From: Dehalogenimonas sp. WBC-2 | GTDB lineage: Bacteria; Chloroflexota; Dehalococcoidia; Dehalococcoidales; Dehalococcoidaceae | Assembly (NCBI GenBank): GCA_001005265.1 | Contig: CP011392.1 | Span: 868,001-932,000 of the forward strand | Direction of reading: 5' to 3' | Length of the DNA: 64,000 nt | Shown here: positions 23,977-33,988 of the stretch, one piece after another | Position numbering within the stretch: position 1 is the first letter of the stretch | Layout: the number at the start of each line of letters is the position of its first letter | Made by a program: the position numbers and the translations under genes | Notes under the pieces: model-generated | Database searches by the model: none | Told to the model about the DNA's origin: nothing | The model's input: the letters and a program-made list of their open reading frames with translations, nothing else

Positions 23977-25041
23977 ATGCCCCGAGAAGTTTTAAACCAG
24001 TCCACTAAGGCGGGAACGCTCCCCGGAACGGTTATACATGTCGGTAAAAGACGGACAGAGACACCCCGGATAGTCCTTTTTAGATATGATGCTTCGCAAT
24101 ATCAAGAAAAGCCGTTGGAAGATATTGCAGGAGAACTCGAGTCTGGTGACACAGGCTCAGTCACCTGGATAAATGTTGACGGTCTTCATGAACCCTCAAT
24201 AATAGAACAATTTGGCCGTCATTTTGAACTTCACCCTCTTATACAGGAAGATATCGCCAATACCCAGCAACGTCCAAAGTTGGAGGATTACGAGCAATAC
24301 CTGTTTATAGTTCTCAAAATGCTTTATCGTGACACAACTGAAGATGAGATTATTGCTGAGCAGGTCAGTCTGGTAATTGGCAATAATTATGTTTTATCCT
24401 TCCAGGAAGGTGCAGGAGACCCTTTCGATCATGTACGTGAACGTTTACGTAATAATAAAGGATTATTACGTAAACTAGGTTCTGATGCTTTGGCCTACGC
24501 CCTTATTGATGCCATTGTAGACAACTATTTCGTTGTGTTGGAGAGTTTCGGTGAAATTACCGAGACACTGGAAGAGAATCTCCTGCTGTCGCCGACCAGC
24601 GATACGCTTTCAATTATAAAAAATCTTAAACGAGAGATACTGTTCATGCGTCGAAGTGTCTGGCCGCTTCGAGAAGTCATTGGCGGTTTGCGCCATTCCG
24701 ACTCACCGCTTATCCACGACGTAACCCGGCCTTATATTCAGGATGTATATGATCACACTATTCAGGTGATGGATAGCATTGATAACTCACGTGAAATGCT
24801 ATCTGACCTGCTTGATATCTACCTTTCCAGTGTTTCCAACCGCCTCAACGAAGTGATGAAAGTGCTCACTATCATCGCCACTATTTTCATTCCGCTGACC
24901 TTCATCTCGGGAGTATACGGCATGAATTTTACAAATATGCCCGAGCTTGACTGGCGCTGGGGATATTTTAGTGTATTGGTATTTATGGGAATTGTAGGCT
25001 TAGCCTTGTTGTATTATTTCCGGCGTAAAAAATGGTTGTAA
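23977..25041 (+). CDS. corA: CorA-type magnesium/cobalt transporter
   Basis: 354 residues. The N-terminal two-thirds form the cytoplasmic funnel with long helices; the C-terminus has two transmembrane segments (ILTIIATIFIPLTFISGVYG and FSVLVFMGIVGLALLYYF) separated by the selectivity motif YGMNFTNMP, where GMN is the family signature. The positively charged end RRKKWL is typical. Thirteen base pairs separate it from recR. Cobalt uptake would suit a corrinoid user, but Mg is the usual substrate. Confidence 0.94.
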   Translation: MPREVLNQSTKAGTLPGTVIHVGKRRTETPRIVLFRYDASQYQEKPLEDIAGELESGDTGSVTWINVDGLHEPSIIEQFGRHFELHPLIQEDIANTQQRPKLEDYEQYLFIVLKMLYRDTTEDEIIAEQVSLVIGNNYVLSFQEGAGDPFDHVRERLRNNKGLLRKLGSDALAYALIDAIVDNYFVVLESFGEITETLEENLLLSPTSDTLSIIKNLKREILFMRRSVWPLREVIGGLRHSDSPLIHDVTRPYIQDVYDHTIQVMDSIDNSREMLSDLLDIYLSSVSNRLNEVMKVLTIIATIFIPLTFISGVYGMNFTNMPELDWRWGYFSVLVFMGIVGLALLYYFRRKKWL

Positions 25042-25147
25042 CCCGTGGAAACTGTCAATTATGATATTTTGCACGGCTCGATACCAACATGTTTACAGAT
25101 GACAACCATGTTCTACTGGTGCCGCCAGATGGGGATGTCTACCCGGG

Positions 25148-25852
25148 GTGCCGAATCTTGTGAATCAATCCGGTGAACTTATCAATGAACTTAGGAAGCT
25201 TTCTAATCCGGCAAATATAGCCGGTATGGCCCGTTTTGGCATAAGCCCAGATAATACGCTAGGCGTATCAATGCCTGTTTTAAGGTTAATGGCCAAAAAA
25301 CATCGTCATCAACATTCACTGGCGATTGAGTTATGGAATTCGGGCGTTCATGAAGCAAGGATACTGGCAAGCCTGATAGATGATCCTGCCCTGGTTTCCT
25401 TAAAACAGATGGATGATTGGACGCATGATTTTGATTCCCGGGATGTTTGCGACCAGGTTTGTGCCAATCTATGGGAGAGGACTCCCTATGCTTATACCAA
25501 GGCTTTCGAATGGTGCCGTCATCAGGAAGAATTTGTTAAACGCGCTGGTTTTGTCCTTATGGCACGATTGGCAGTCAGCGATAAGAAAATGCCTGATGAA
25601 ACAATAGCTACATTTCTTGGTGAGATCGTAAAAGGATCGGATGATCGGCGTAATTTTGTAAAAAAGGCGGTCAATTGGGCGCTACGCCAAATAGGAAAAC
25701 GCTCAATTGAATTAAACAGACAGGCAGTTAACACCGCCGCAGAAATTGCAGTGTCTGATAATCCTGCAGCCCGCTGGATTGCCGCCGATGCATTGCGTGA
25801 GCTTCAAAGCACAGCCGTCCAGATCCGTTTAAAAACGAGAAGCGATGACTGA
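25148..25852 (+). CDS. DNA alkylation repair protein, AlkD-like
   Basis: 234 residues, all-helical with the HEAT-like repeats of the AlkC/AlkD family. Recognisable parts are FGISPDNTLGVSMPVLRLMAK, WNSGVHEARILASLIDDP, DSRDVCDQVCANLW and the later KKAVNWALRQIG. AlkD excises positively charged alkylated bases such as 3- and 7-methyl purines. The GTG at 25148 is used as the start. The stop overlaps recO by 8 bp, so the two are coupled. Confidence 0.88.
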   Translation: MPNLVNQSGELINELRKLSNPANIAGMARFGISPDNTLGVSMPVLRLMAKKHRHQHSLAIELWNSGVHEARILASLIDDPALVSLKQMDDWTHDFDSRDVCDQVCANLWERTPYAYTKAFEWCRHQEEFVKRAGFVLMARLAVSDKKMPDETIATFLGEIVKGSDDRRNFVKKAVNWALRQIGKRSIELNRQAVNTAAEIAVSDNPAARWIAADALRELQSTAVQIRLKTRSDD

Positions 25853-26606
25853 ACCTCGTGAGATCAAGACCCCGGCAGTGGTCATCAGAAGGTTCAGACT
25901 TAATGACGCTGACCGAGTCATTACTCTTTTCACCCAGGAAATGGGTAAAGTATCTGCCATAGCAAAGGGTGTCAGAAAGTCAACAAGCAAGCTCGCCGGT
26001 CATCTGGAGCCACTTACCTTCACCAGCATAACTCTGACTCGGGGTAAAAATTTAAAAATCATCACCGGCAGTCAAACTATTAAACCGTTCCTGCATATCC
26101 GCAATTCCCTTGAAGGCACTGCCCATGCATTATACTATACCGAATTAATCTACCATTTCACCCCGGAGGATCAACCAAACCCTTCAGTCTTTGGTCTATT
26201 GACTGAGGTTTTGGATACTCTGGATAACGTGGCCAGCCCCGCCATTTTGAGCCGCTACTTTGAGCTGAATTTATTAAAATATCTGGGTTATCAACCAGTG
26301 CTCAGGCGCTGTCAGGATTGTGGTGCGGAGCTTCAGTCTGTGGTTAACTATTTTTCTGTTGCCCATGGAGGCATACTATGCCCAACCTGTACCACTGCAT
26401 CAGCATTGCCGTTGTCCTGCAACGGGCTCAAAGTAATACGATTTATTTTAGAGAATGAATTTGACCTTGTAAGAAAATTGAAATGCGACCTGGTTTTAAA
26501 CAGAGAGATCCAAAATATTTCCAGGAGCTATCTACGCTACCTACTGGAAAAAGAGCCAAAAAGCGCTGCGTGGCTCGATGAACTTAATACCAACATCTCT
26601 CAATAA
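25845..26606 (+). CDS. recO: DNA repair protein RecO
   Basis: 253 residues. The N-terminal OB fold holds AVVIRRFRLNDADRVITLFT and AIAKGVRKSTSKLAGHLEP; the C-terminal helical part carries a zinc finger CQDCGAELQ followed by CPTC. RecO anneals SSB-coated strands and with RecR promotes RecA loading. The overlap with the alkylation repair gene suggests joint expression. Confidence 0.95.
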   Translation: MTEPREIKTPAVVIRRFRLNDADRVITLFTQEMGKVSAIAKGVRKSTSKLAGHLEPLTFTSITLTRGKNLKIITGSQTIKPFLHIRNSLEGTAHALYYTELIYHFTPEDQPNPSVFGLLTEVLDTLDNVASPAILSRYFELNLLKYLGYQPVLRRCQDCGAELQSVVNYFSVAHGGILCPTCTTASALPLSCNGLKVIRFILENEFDLVRKLKCDLVLNREIQNISRSYLRYLLEKEPKSAAWLDELNTNISQ

Positions 26607-26643
26607 GGAACTCTCTATCTGTCCCGTGTAGTCATACAACTCG

Positions 26644-26672
26644 TTGACAATAACGTAAGTATTAATTACCAT
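26644..26672 (+). promoter_or_regulatory. Promoter candidate for the 1597-residue surface protein
   Basis: TTGACA (26644-26649), a 17-bp spacer and TACCAT (26667-26672), a consensus -35 with a weaker -10, 78 bp upstream of the GTG start. CCGTGTA and TACACGG flank the site as an inverted repeat. Confidence 0.45.
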
Positions 26673-26749
26673 ACACGGATTATCCTACAAGTAATCTTGG
26701 AACAGGTTTATTTTCTTTGCACTAATCTCTTGATTGAAAGGTAGATTGG

Positions 26750-29700
26750 GTGAATAGTAAATTTATCTTCCGGTGGTTGCTCGTTCTAATATTCATTCAT
26801 CCTTTATGGGACTTTGAGATACAATCCGGTCTATCATCTGATGAATTCTTGCCCCCGCCATCAATGCAAATCAGTCAACAAGCCACTGATTTAACGATAC
26901 GGCCAACCACGTTGTTTACAACCGTTGTTGGTGCTCAGTTGGCAGATACTGGTCGGCAGATGACAAACATTGCAGTTCTTACCAGAACACCCTCAGCCAA
27001 TGCCCTGGATATCCCTGTTGACTCCAACGTAGAAGTACACTTTAATACCAACATAGCTGAAGGCAGTCTAAATCCCGCCAACTTTATTACATACGGGTCT
27101 ATCTCCGGTAGGATCAATGGTGTTTTTTCACTAATTGACGCGGCGACAGTCATATTCAATCCCGCAACTTATTTCAGTCCTGGTGAAACTATTACTATCA
27201 CCTTAAAGAGTGGGCTTCAAAGTATTGACGGAGGGTATTTAGCTGCACCCACAATATGGCAATTCTCTGTGGCGGGAGGGCAGGGACCAGCGGTGTTTTT
27301 GCCGGGGCAGATTTCAGGCGAGTTCACTAGCAATGACGTGGCATTAGGCGATCTTAACAATGATGGCTTTATTGATGCCTTCATAGCTAACAGCGGCGCC
27401 AATCAGGTATATCTTAATGATGGCAATGGCAGCTTTAGTGACAGCGGGCAATCACTGGGTGATTCGGTCAGCAATGGGGTTAGTTTGGGTGACCTGGATG
27501 GCGACGGCGACCTGGATGCCTTTGTTGCCAACGGCGATGCCAACAAAGTATGGCTCAATAATGGTGCTGGGATTTTCGCCGACAGTGGACAGGTTTTAGG
27601 TAATACGGAAAGTTTGGATGTGGCTTTGGGTGATCTCGATGGTGATGGAGATTTGGATGCTTTCATTGCCAACTTCGGAAGTAACAAAGTGTGGCTAAAT
27701 AACGGAGCAGGAATTTTTACTGAAAGCCAGTCAATGACCGCTGCCAACAGCAACGGCGTCGCGCTAGGCGATCTTGATTCAGATGGTGACCTGGACGCAT
27801 TTGTGGCTAACAGCGTCGTTGCCAACGAGGTTTGGCTTAACAACGGCAACGGGGTTTTTACCAGAAGCTGGATCTCAACCAACGCCGTCACAAGCCTTTC
27901 TGTTTCTCTGGGTGATCTCGATCACGATGGAGATTTAGACGCCTTCATCGCCAACCGTTATGCTAACGAAGTTTGGTTCAACAGCGGCAATGCCAGTTTT
28001 ACCAACAGTGGGCAATCTATCGGAGGCAGTATTTGGAGCACAGATACCGCACTCAGTGATTTTGATGGTGACGGAGATTTGGATGCTTTCACCACAAACG
28101 GGGTGTTAGTCAATACAAATAAATTATGGCTCAACAATGGAAGCGGCGTATTTAGCGCCACTACTCAATCATTAGGTAATACCAATAGCACCGGGGTTGC
28201 TTTGGGAGATTTCAATGGTGATGGTTATATTGATGTCTTTGTTACCAACACCACCTCCAACGAGATCTGGTTGAACGCCAATCCTGGCATTACTATTACA
28301 TCTCCAGTCAATGGAGCAAGTTGGCCAATTGCATCATCCCAAATTATCAGATGGACATCAGTTGGTATTTCAGAAGATATCACAATAGAAATATCCCGCA
28401 ATAACGGTCTTGACTGGGCAACTGTGGCAACCTCAATCACAAATAATGGCTCCTATCCCTGGGTGGTGTCGGGACCTGTCACCAGTCAGGCCAGGATCAG
28501 GATAAGTTCATCAACCAATTCCTCAATCAACAGTGTTTCGGCGTCTTTCACTATTGGCGGGTTGCCGTCCATCACCCAGCATCCCCAAGGGCAGACCATA
28601 ACCTACGGCGCCGATGTCACCTTCAATTCATCCGCCACCGGTGACCCCGAGCCAACCATCCAATGGCAATTAAGTACTGACAGCGGAGAATCCTGGTCTG
28701 ACATACCAAATGCAAACGATACCAGTTATAGCGTGACCAAACCGACTATAAACATGAGTGACTGGCGCTACCGCGCCGTGTTTGAGAATAGCAACGGCAC
28801 CGTAATCACAGACACCGCAATATTAACCATCACTCCTCGTTCCGTAACGGTGAGCGCTGTGGCAAAGAACAAAATTTACGGTGACACGGACCCTGAACTA
28901 ACCTACATTATAACCAATGGCACACTCATCGGTGGAGACAGTTTCTCAGGAGATTTAACCCGCACAAGCGGTGAAAACGTCAGTATCTACGCTATATCAC
29001 AGGGAACACTGGCACTAAACTCCAACTATGTATTGGGTTTTAACGGCGCCAGTCTGAATATTAACAGCAAAGCCGCCTCTGTATCTCCGGGTGCTGAAAC
29101 CAAGATCTACGGCGAAGCTGATCCTGTCTTTACCGGCACGCTCAACGGATTTCTTCCAGCAGACAACGTAACAGCAAATTACAGCCGGGAACCGGGTGAG
29201 GTAGCTGGAACTTATATCATCAGCGCCACCTTAAGCCCGTCAGGTGTTTTGGGTAATTACAACATCATTTACCAAACTGCCACCTTTACCATCATTGCCG
29301 ATCCGGCCCCGGTCTTTACTCAGCAACCGTTGGATCAACAAGTAATCTACGGTGCCGTTGCCACATTTGCCGTCATTATTACCGGAAATCCAACGCCGGA
29401 TATTCAATGGCAGACAAGTACTGATCATGGCATAACCTGGATGGATATAGCAGAGGCGGATACCACTAGTTATGTAATAAGCCGTCCGACGGTTGCTATG
29501 AATGGATGGCAATACCGGGCACTTCTTAGTAACACATCCGGAACAGCTATATCCAACACCGTTTCACTTTTAGTTGATGCCCGGCCAGTCACCGTTGCCG
29601 CCGATGCCCAGGCAAAATTATATGGCAATAATGACCCTTTTCTAAGCTATCAGTTAACTGTAGGTGCATTAGTAAATGGGGATGCTTTTTACGGTAACTT

Positions 29701-31543
29701 GAATCGCACCAGCGGTGAAAATGTTGGTCCGTATCTGATTGACCAAGGCACCCTGTCACTGAATTCTAATTACATATTGCATTTCATAGCAGGCAGTTTG
29801 TCCATCGCACCACGGCCTGTCACAGTTACCGCAGACCCTCAAGCCATAATCTACGGCGATGATGAACCTGTATTAACGTGGCATGTCACTAATAGTTCAT
29901 TAGCCTTTAATGATGTTTTTATCGGCAGTCTCAACCGCGACGTTGGCAATAGTGTTGGCGAATACGTTATTTATCAAGGAAGTCTTGATATTAATCCAAA
30001 TTACTTGCTCAGTTTCAGCGTCGCTTCACTGACTATTGGAGCCAAACCCGCCGCAGTAAACCCGAACCCGCTGAGCAAAATCGTTGGTACCCCGGACCCG
30101 GAATTAACAGGCATTTTAAGCGGATTTTTACCAGCAGACAACATCACCGCCAGTTATCAACGCGTTGGAGGTGAAACCCTCGGCAGCTATATTATAAACG
30201 CCATTCTGAACCCTGTATCAGTTTTGAACAATTACAGCATTACCTATAACACAGCTAGTTTTGTTATCACCACTGATCCATCTCCAGTCATCATCCAACA
30301 ACCGGTGGCTCAAACAATAACATATGGCAACAATGTGTTCTTTTCCTCTAATGCTAGCGGTACTCCCATGCCGTCTGTACAGTGGCAGGTAAGTACCGAT
30401 CAAGGTAACATCTGGACTTATATTCAAGATGCAGCCCAGTTAACCCTCACAATCATCAAACCCACTGTTGATATGAACGGCAGACAATACCGTGCGGTTT
30501 TTACCAATTCAGCAGGTTCCCGATATACCGATGCTGTTCTCCTAACGGTGGAGCCTAAATTAGCCACACCTTCTGTTTTGATTGCCAGCAAGACTTATGA
30601 CGGCACACTAACCGCAACAATAGTCTCAAGGTCACTGTCCGGCGTTATTCAAGGGGATGATGTTACCCTGTATGGCGGTAGCGCTGTCTTTACTACTAAA
30701 GATATTGACAACAACAAAACTGTTACCATTACTGGTCTGACCCTGGGTGGTTTGCAGGCCGGTAATTACCAATTATCACTGAATGTTATCTCCACAATAG
30801 CCAACATAACCACACCGCTGTTGGCCGGAACCAGCTTTACCGGGTCACAGATTGGAGGTTACGGCTTTACCGGCAATTCTCCCTTTATAGATGATAGCGG
30901 CAAAACCGTCACCGCCGGGATGTTATCCACCGAAAACGGCCAACTGAGTCTATTTATCCCGGACGGTGTGTATATTTGGAACAGTGCCGGTACGGTTCAA
31001 TTATCTCTGTCAGTCCTCAGTCTAACGGAACCGCCTGACCAGTCGCCTCAAAACGGATTGTTGTTTGCTTATGAACTTGGTCCCAGCGGTAGCATCTTCA
31101 ACCCGGGTATTTCTCTAACCTGCTCTTATACAGCCTCATTGCTGCCGTCCGACAGTATTGAAACTGACCTGTATATTGCCTGGTGGGATGGCTATCAATG
31201 GATTAGGCTGGCTAGCGCAGTCGACACAAACAATCACACTGTCACGACATTAATTAAACACTTTTCCACCTACGCTCTTTTTGCCCAAACACCCACACCG
31301 GTTGCTGAGGTTGTTACTCCGACTCCAGATATAGAAGCGGATGTTACTTCAATACCAGTTCCAGTGACTGACATGACCCCGCCTCAGACCGATGCATCGT
31401 CGGCAACCCCTGTTATAACTCCATTGGATAATCATAAATCTGACACTTTAACATTCATTCTTGTAGCCCTGTGTGCGGTTTCAGTTTTAGGTATCATCAT
31501 GCTCAGATTAAGACGAAACAGGCGGTACAATCATTATCCTTAG
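26750..31543 (+). CDS. Large secreted, membrane-anchored adhesin-like protein (FG-GAP, Ig-like, MBG repeats)
   Basis: 1597 residues, GTG start. Order: signal peptide (1-29); SbsA-type Ig domain (about 75-173); seven FG-GAP/VCBS repeats of 46-48 residues, each with a calcium loop like DLDGDGDLDAF (about 178-505), enough for one seven-bladed propeller; a Ser/Thr-rich Ig-like domain (510-600); three Ig-like domains near 603-695, 850-943 and 1175-1268, each with IQWQ or VQWQ; five MBG-type repeats (marks KIYGD, KLYGN, IIYGD) between them; one YDG domain (1270-1355); a C-terminal globular part; a Pro/Thr stalk; and a transmembrane helix at about 1566-1585 followed by RLRRNRR. It would stand on the outer face of the cell membrane. 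Binding partner unknown. Confidence 0.9.
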   Translation: MNSKFIFRWLLVLIFIHPLWDFEIQSGLSSDEFLPPPSMQISQQATDLTIRPTTLFTTVVGAQLADTGRQMTNIAVLTRTPSANALDIPVDSNVEVHFNTNIAEGSLNPANFITYGSISGRINGVFSLIDAATVIFNPATYFSPGETITITLKSGLQSIDGGYLAAPTIWQFSVAGGQGPAVFLPGQISGEFTSNDVALGDLNNDGFIDAFIANSGANQVYLNDGNGSFSDSGQSLGDSVSNGVSLGDLDGDGDLDAFVANGDANKVWLNNGAGIFADSGQVLGNTESLDVALGDLDGDGDLDAFIANFGSNKVWLNNGAGIFTESQSMTAANSNGVALGDLDSDGDLDAFVANSVVANEVWLNNGNGVFTRSWISTNAVTSLSVSLGDLDHDGDLDAFIANRYANEVWFNSGNASFTNSGQSIGGSIWSTDTALSDFDGDGDLDAFTTNGVLVNTNKLWLNNGSGVFSATTQSLGNTNSTGVALGDFNGDGYIDVFVTNTTSNEIWLNANPGITITSPVNGASWPIASSQIIRWTSVGISEDITIEISRNNGLDWATVATSITNNGSYPWVVSGPVTSQARIRISSSTNSSINSVSASFTIGGLPSITQHPQGQTITYGADVTFNSSATGDPEPTIQWQLSTDSGESWSDIPNANDTSYSVTKPTINMSDWRYRAVFENSNGTVITDTAILTITPRSVTVSAVAKNKIYGDTDPELTYIITNGTLIGGDSFSGDLTRTSGENVSIYAISQGTLALNSNYVLGFNGASLNINSKAASVSPGAETKIYGEADPVFTGTLNGFLPADNVTANYSREPGEVAGTYIISATLSPSGVLGNYNIIYQTATFTIIADPAPVFTQQPLDQQVIYGAVATFAVIITGNPTPDIQWQTSTDHGITWMDIAEADTTSYVISRPTVAMNGWQYRALLSNTSGTAISNTVSLLVDARPVTVAADAQAKLYGNNDPFLSYQLTVGALVNGDAFYGNLNRTSGENVGPYLIDQGTLSLNSNYILHFIAGSLSIAPRPVTVTADPQAIIYGDDEPVLTWHVTNSSLAFNDVFIGSLNRDVGNSVGEYVIYQGSLDINPNYLLSFSVASLTIGAKPAAVNPNPLSKIVGTPDPELTGILSGFLPADNITASYQRVGGETLGSYIINAILNPVSVLNNYSITYNTASFVITTDPSPVIIQQPVAQTITYGNNVFFSSNASGTPMPSVQWQVSTDQGNIWTYIQDAAQLTLTIIKPTVDMNGRQYRAVFTNSAGSRYTDAVLLTVEPKLATPSVLIASKTYDGTLTATIVSRSLSGVIQGDDVTLYGGSAVFTTKDIDNNKTVTITGLTLGGLQAGNYQLSLNVISTIANITTPLLAGTSFTGSQIGGYGFTGNSPFIDDSGKTVTAGMLSTENGQLSLFIPDGVYIWNSAGTVQLSLSVLSLTEPPDQSPQNGLLFAYELGPSGSIFNPGISLTCSYTASLLPSDSIETDLYIAWWDGYQWIRLASAVDTNNHTVTTLIKHFSTYALFAQTPTPVAEVVTPTPDIEADVTSIPVPVTDMTPPQTDASSATPVITPLDNHKSDTLTFILVALCAVSVLGIIMLRLRRNRRYNHYP

Positions 31544-31615
31544 ATTTAGCCCAGTTATTTACGGAATCAGCTCTAATAATCCTTCTTTTCAGTACCACGA
31601 TAATCTATCAGGTTA

Positions 31616-31644
31616 TTGACAAACACTCATCACCCCTTTAGACT
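31616..31644 (+). promoter_or_regulatory. Strong promoter of CetZ-like gene 2
   Basis: TTGACA (31616-31621), a 17-bp spacer and TAGACT (31639-31644). It lies 34 bp upstream of the ATG, with an AGGAGG ribosome site between. This makes the gene independent of the adhesin gene upstream. Confidence 0.65.
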
Positions 31645-31678
31645 CAAACTTGAAATAAGTATCAGGAGGAACCCCTAA

Positions 31679-32857
31679 ATGAAGCTGGTCGTAGTCGGTT
31701 TGGGACAGGCCGGGGGCAGACTCGCGGATGAATTCGCCCGGATCGCCATCAAAGCACGGCAGGAGCGGAACTTGAGCATCGCCACCGATATCCTGGCGAT
31801 AAATACTGATACTGCTGATCTTTCCTCTCTGACTAGAGTGAAAAAGGATTCCCATCACCGCATTCTCATAGGTGTCGGCCAAACCGGGGGTCACGGTGTA
31901 GCCAAAATATCCGAAACTGGCGCCGAGATAGCTAAAGAGGAAACCAGCGCCCTCATTGGTATAATGAAAAAAAACAAGCATTTTTATGACGCTGATGCCC
32001 TGCTGTTGATGGCTTCAGGCGGTGGCGGAACTGGTTCAGGCAGTTTGCCGGTACTGGCACAGGCATTCAGGGAAAATTTTCGGGACAAACCGGTCTATTC
32101 TATGGTGGCTCTGCCTTTTGAGCACGAACGGCAGAATGAAGAGCGTGCCGTTTTTAACACCGCCATGTGTCTCAAATCTGCCAATCAAGTGTCAGACGCA
32201 GTGATCCTGGTGGACAATCAGCGATTCATCCGCAAGAACCAGACCCTTGCAAGCAATTTTCAAAAGATCAACGAAATGATTGTCACGCCGTTTTTTAATC
32301 TGCTTTGCTCAGGCGAGGAACGTAAAACAAAGTCTATCGGTACATCAGTGCTGGATACCGGTGACATAAAAGAGACCCTCAGAGGTTGGACTGGTATTGG
32401 TTATGGCACTGTGCCACTTGATCTTATCGTATTGCCGTTTGAAAAGACCCGTGATTATCTCAAGAAGAATTTTGAGAATCAGCGTGGGCTTTACGCCATG
32501 GATGAGGCGCTGGCGGAAATGTCGGTTGCCTGCAATCCTGTAGATACAGGCCGGGCTGGCTTGCTGGTGTCCGGTCCTACCCGGGAAATCAGTGTGGAAC
32601 TAATGAAGGATCTTTCTGAACGGCTGCGGGAAGTGGCTCCATCGGCTCAACAGCGTATCGGCGACTACCCCCGGGAACGTGGCATCCTGGATGTCACTCT
32701 TATTTTATCTGATCTTTCAGATGTCCCTATCCTACGGCAATTTTACCAAGACTCAACCGACCTGGCAGCAGAATTCAAAGCGCGGCAGAAGACCCACGCT
32801 GCAAAAAGCGACCTGACTATGGAAGCCGCCGAAGGTATCCCGACGCTGTTAGACTAA
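31679..32857 (+). CDS. CetZ-like tubulin/FtsZ-superfamily GTPase, paralogue 2
   Basis: 392 residues, clearly related to the protein at 11156-12325 over its whole length. The phosphate loop is VVGLGQAGGRLADEFA; then AINTDTADL, HRILIGVGQTGGHGV and ETGAEIA; the tubulin signature is SGGGGTGSG, a better match to the consensus than in paralogue 1. The T7-loop equivalent is LDTGDIKETLRGW. Shared blocks are KPVYSM..LPFE, FNTAMCLKS and LVDNQRFI. The tail ends in GIPTLLD, like the DIPSLL end of paralogue 1. It has its own TTGACA promoter and AGGAGG site, suggesting good expression. The predicted role is a GTP-dependent filament; whether the two co-polymerise is unknown. Confidence 0.9.
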   Translation: MKLVVVGLGQAGGRLADEFARIAIKARQERNLSIATDILAINTDTADLSSLTRVKKDSHHRILIGVGQTGGHGVAKISETGAEIAKEETSALIGIMKKNKHFYDADALLLMASGGGGTGSGSLPVLAQAFRENFRDKPVYSMVALPFEHERQNEERAVFNTAMCLKSANQVSDAVILVDNQRFIRKNQTLASNFQKINEMIVTPFFNLLCSGEERKTKSIGTSVLDTGDIKETLRGWTGIGYGTVPLDLIVLPFEKTRDYLKKNFENQRGLYAMDEALAEMSVACNPVDTGRAGLLVSGPTREISVELMKDLSERLREVAPSAQQRIGDYPRERGILDVTLILSDLSDVPILRQFYQDSTDLAAEFKARQKTHAAKSDLTMEAAEGIPTLLD

Positions 32858-32939
32858 CCACATCTACCGTCGGTCCTCGTAAGCCAATATCAGATTGCTA
32901 ATAAAATAGTGTAAAATACACTGGTAACTAGTGGTAAGG

Positions 32940-32969
32940 TTGTCATTTCCAGCCAATTAGTTATATACT
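32940..32969 (+). promoter_or_regulatory. Promoter candidate for the complex I operon
   Basis: TTGTCA (32940-32945), an 18-bp spacer and TATACT (32964-32969), 42 bp upstream of nuoA. The ribosome site GGAGG lies in a short palindrome CCTCCCCGGAGG, which could modulate translation. Confidence 0.5.
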
Positions 32970-33011
32970 GCCTATAACTTTTGGCCTAGTACCTCCCCGG
33001 AGGCTAATGTT

Positions 33012-33386
33012 ATGTTAACCCAGTTCGCCTATGTCGGGCTTTTTTTAATTATAGCCGTGGTGTTCATTTTAGTGACGCTGTTGATTCCGATTGTCCTCGG
33101 CCGGCTAACCAAGATCGTTCCCAGAAACCCGTCTCAGGTTAAACAGGAGACTTATGAGTGTGGCATGGAAACGACCGGACGCTCATGGGTGCAATTCAAT
33201 TTTCGTTATTACATCTATGCTCTGATGCTCATTGTCATGGACGTACTGGCAATTTTCCTTTACCCTTGGGCTGCCAGCCTGCATGAACTGGGCACTGCTG
33301 CCTTCTTTATGATGTTGTTCTTTCTCTTTGTTGTAACCGTGGGTTATTTTTACGCCTGGAAGAAAGGGGCGCTGGAATGGCAATAG
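33012..33386 (+). CDS. nuoA: NADH-quinone oxidoreductase subunit A (complex I membrane subunit)
   Basis: 124 residues with three transmembrane helices. The loop between helices 1 and 2 carries the conserved [12 protein letters not shown], in which the Cys is a family mark and the acidic residues lie near the quinone channel. First gene of an eleven-gene operon; overlaps nuoB by 10 bp. GGAGG precedes the ATG by 8 nt. Confidence 0.96.
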   Translation: MLTQFAYVGLFLIIAVVFILVTLLIPIVLGRLTKIVPRNPSQVKQETYECGMETTGRSWVQFNFRYYIYALMLIVMDVLAIFLYPWAASLHELGTAAFFMMLFFLFVVTVGYFYAWKKGALEWQ

Positions 33387-33988
33387 AGCCACTACGCAAG
33401 TTTGCCTATTCCGATATAGAACTTGATATGCGTGAAGGTGAGATAGTTGAGAGTTTTCTCAAAGACCACCAGACCGCCATCTCTGACCCGGTGGATTGGC
33501 TGAACGCACCCCCTTTGGCATCCAATGTCCTGTTGACCAGCGTTGACAAGGTTATTAACTGGTCCCGCCATTATTCCATGTGGCCGGTAACATTCGGGCT
33601 TGCCTGTTGCGCTATTGAGATGATGTGTACCGCCGCCTCCCGCTTTGACCTGGCACGCTTCGGCATGGAAATCTTCCGCGCCTCACCGCGGCAGGCTGAC
33701 TTGATGATCGTGGCCGGTACCCTAACCTGGAAAATGGCGCCCTGGCTCAAACGCATATATGATCAGATGCCTGACCCCAAATGGGTATTGGCTATGGGTT
33801 CTTGCGGTACATCCGGCGGCCTTTTCAAGGGCTCTTACTCTGTAGTGCCCGGATTTAATCAAGTGGTGCCTATAGATGTTTATGTGCCCGGTTGTCCGCC
33901 GCGGCCGGAAGCGTTGCTGCAAGCTATCATGGAAATCCATGCCAAAGTGGATAAAATGAGCCCGACCAGAAGGGCTGTCAAAAGCTGA
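33377..33988 (+). CDS. nuoB: Complex I subunit B (N2 iron-sulfur cluster)
   Basis: 203 residues. The four ligands of cluster N2 are visible: the double Cys in [11 protein letters not shown], the Cys in MGSCGTSGG and the Cys in [15 protein letters not shown]. The subunit passes electrons to quinone at the end of the chain. A longer N-terminal extension (about 55 residues before the core) is present. It overlaps the next gene by one base. Confidence 0.97.
   Translation: MAIEPLRKFAYSDIELDMREGEIVESFLKDHQTAISDPVDWLNAPPLASNVLLTSVDKVINWSRHYSMWPVTFGLACCAIEMMCTAASRFDLARFGMEIFRASPRQADLMIVAGTLTWKMAPWLKRIYDQMPDPKWVLAMGSCGTSGGLFKGSYSVVPGFNQVVPIDVYVPGCPPRPEALLQAIMEIHAKVDKMSPTRRAVKS

Noticed and set aside
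27340-28280. Tandem DNA repeats resembling a CRISPR or satellite array
   Set aside because: The repetition comes from FG-GAP protein repeats; period is about 140 bp, in frame, with degenerate DNA and no constant repeat unit.
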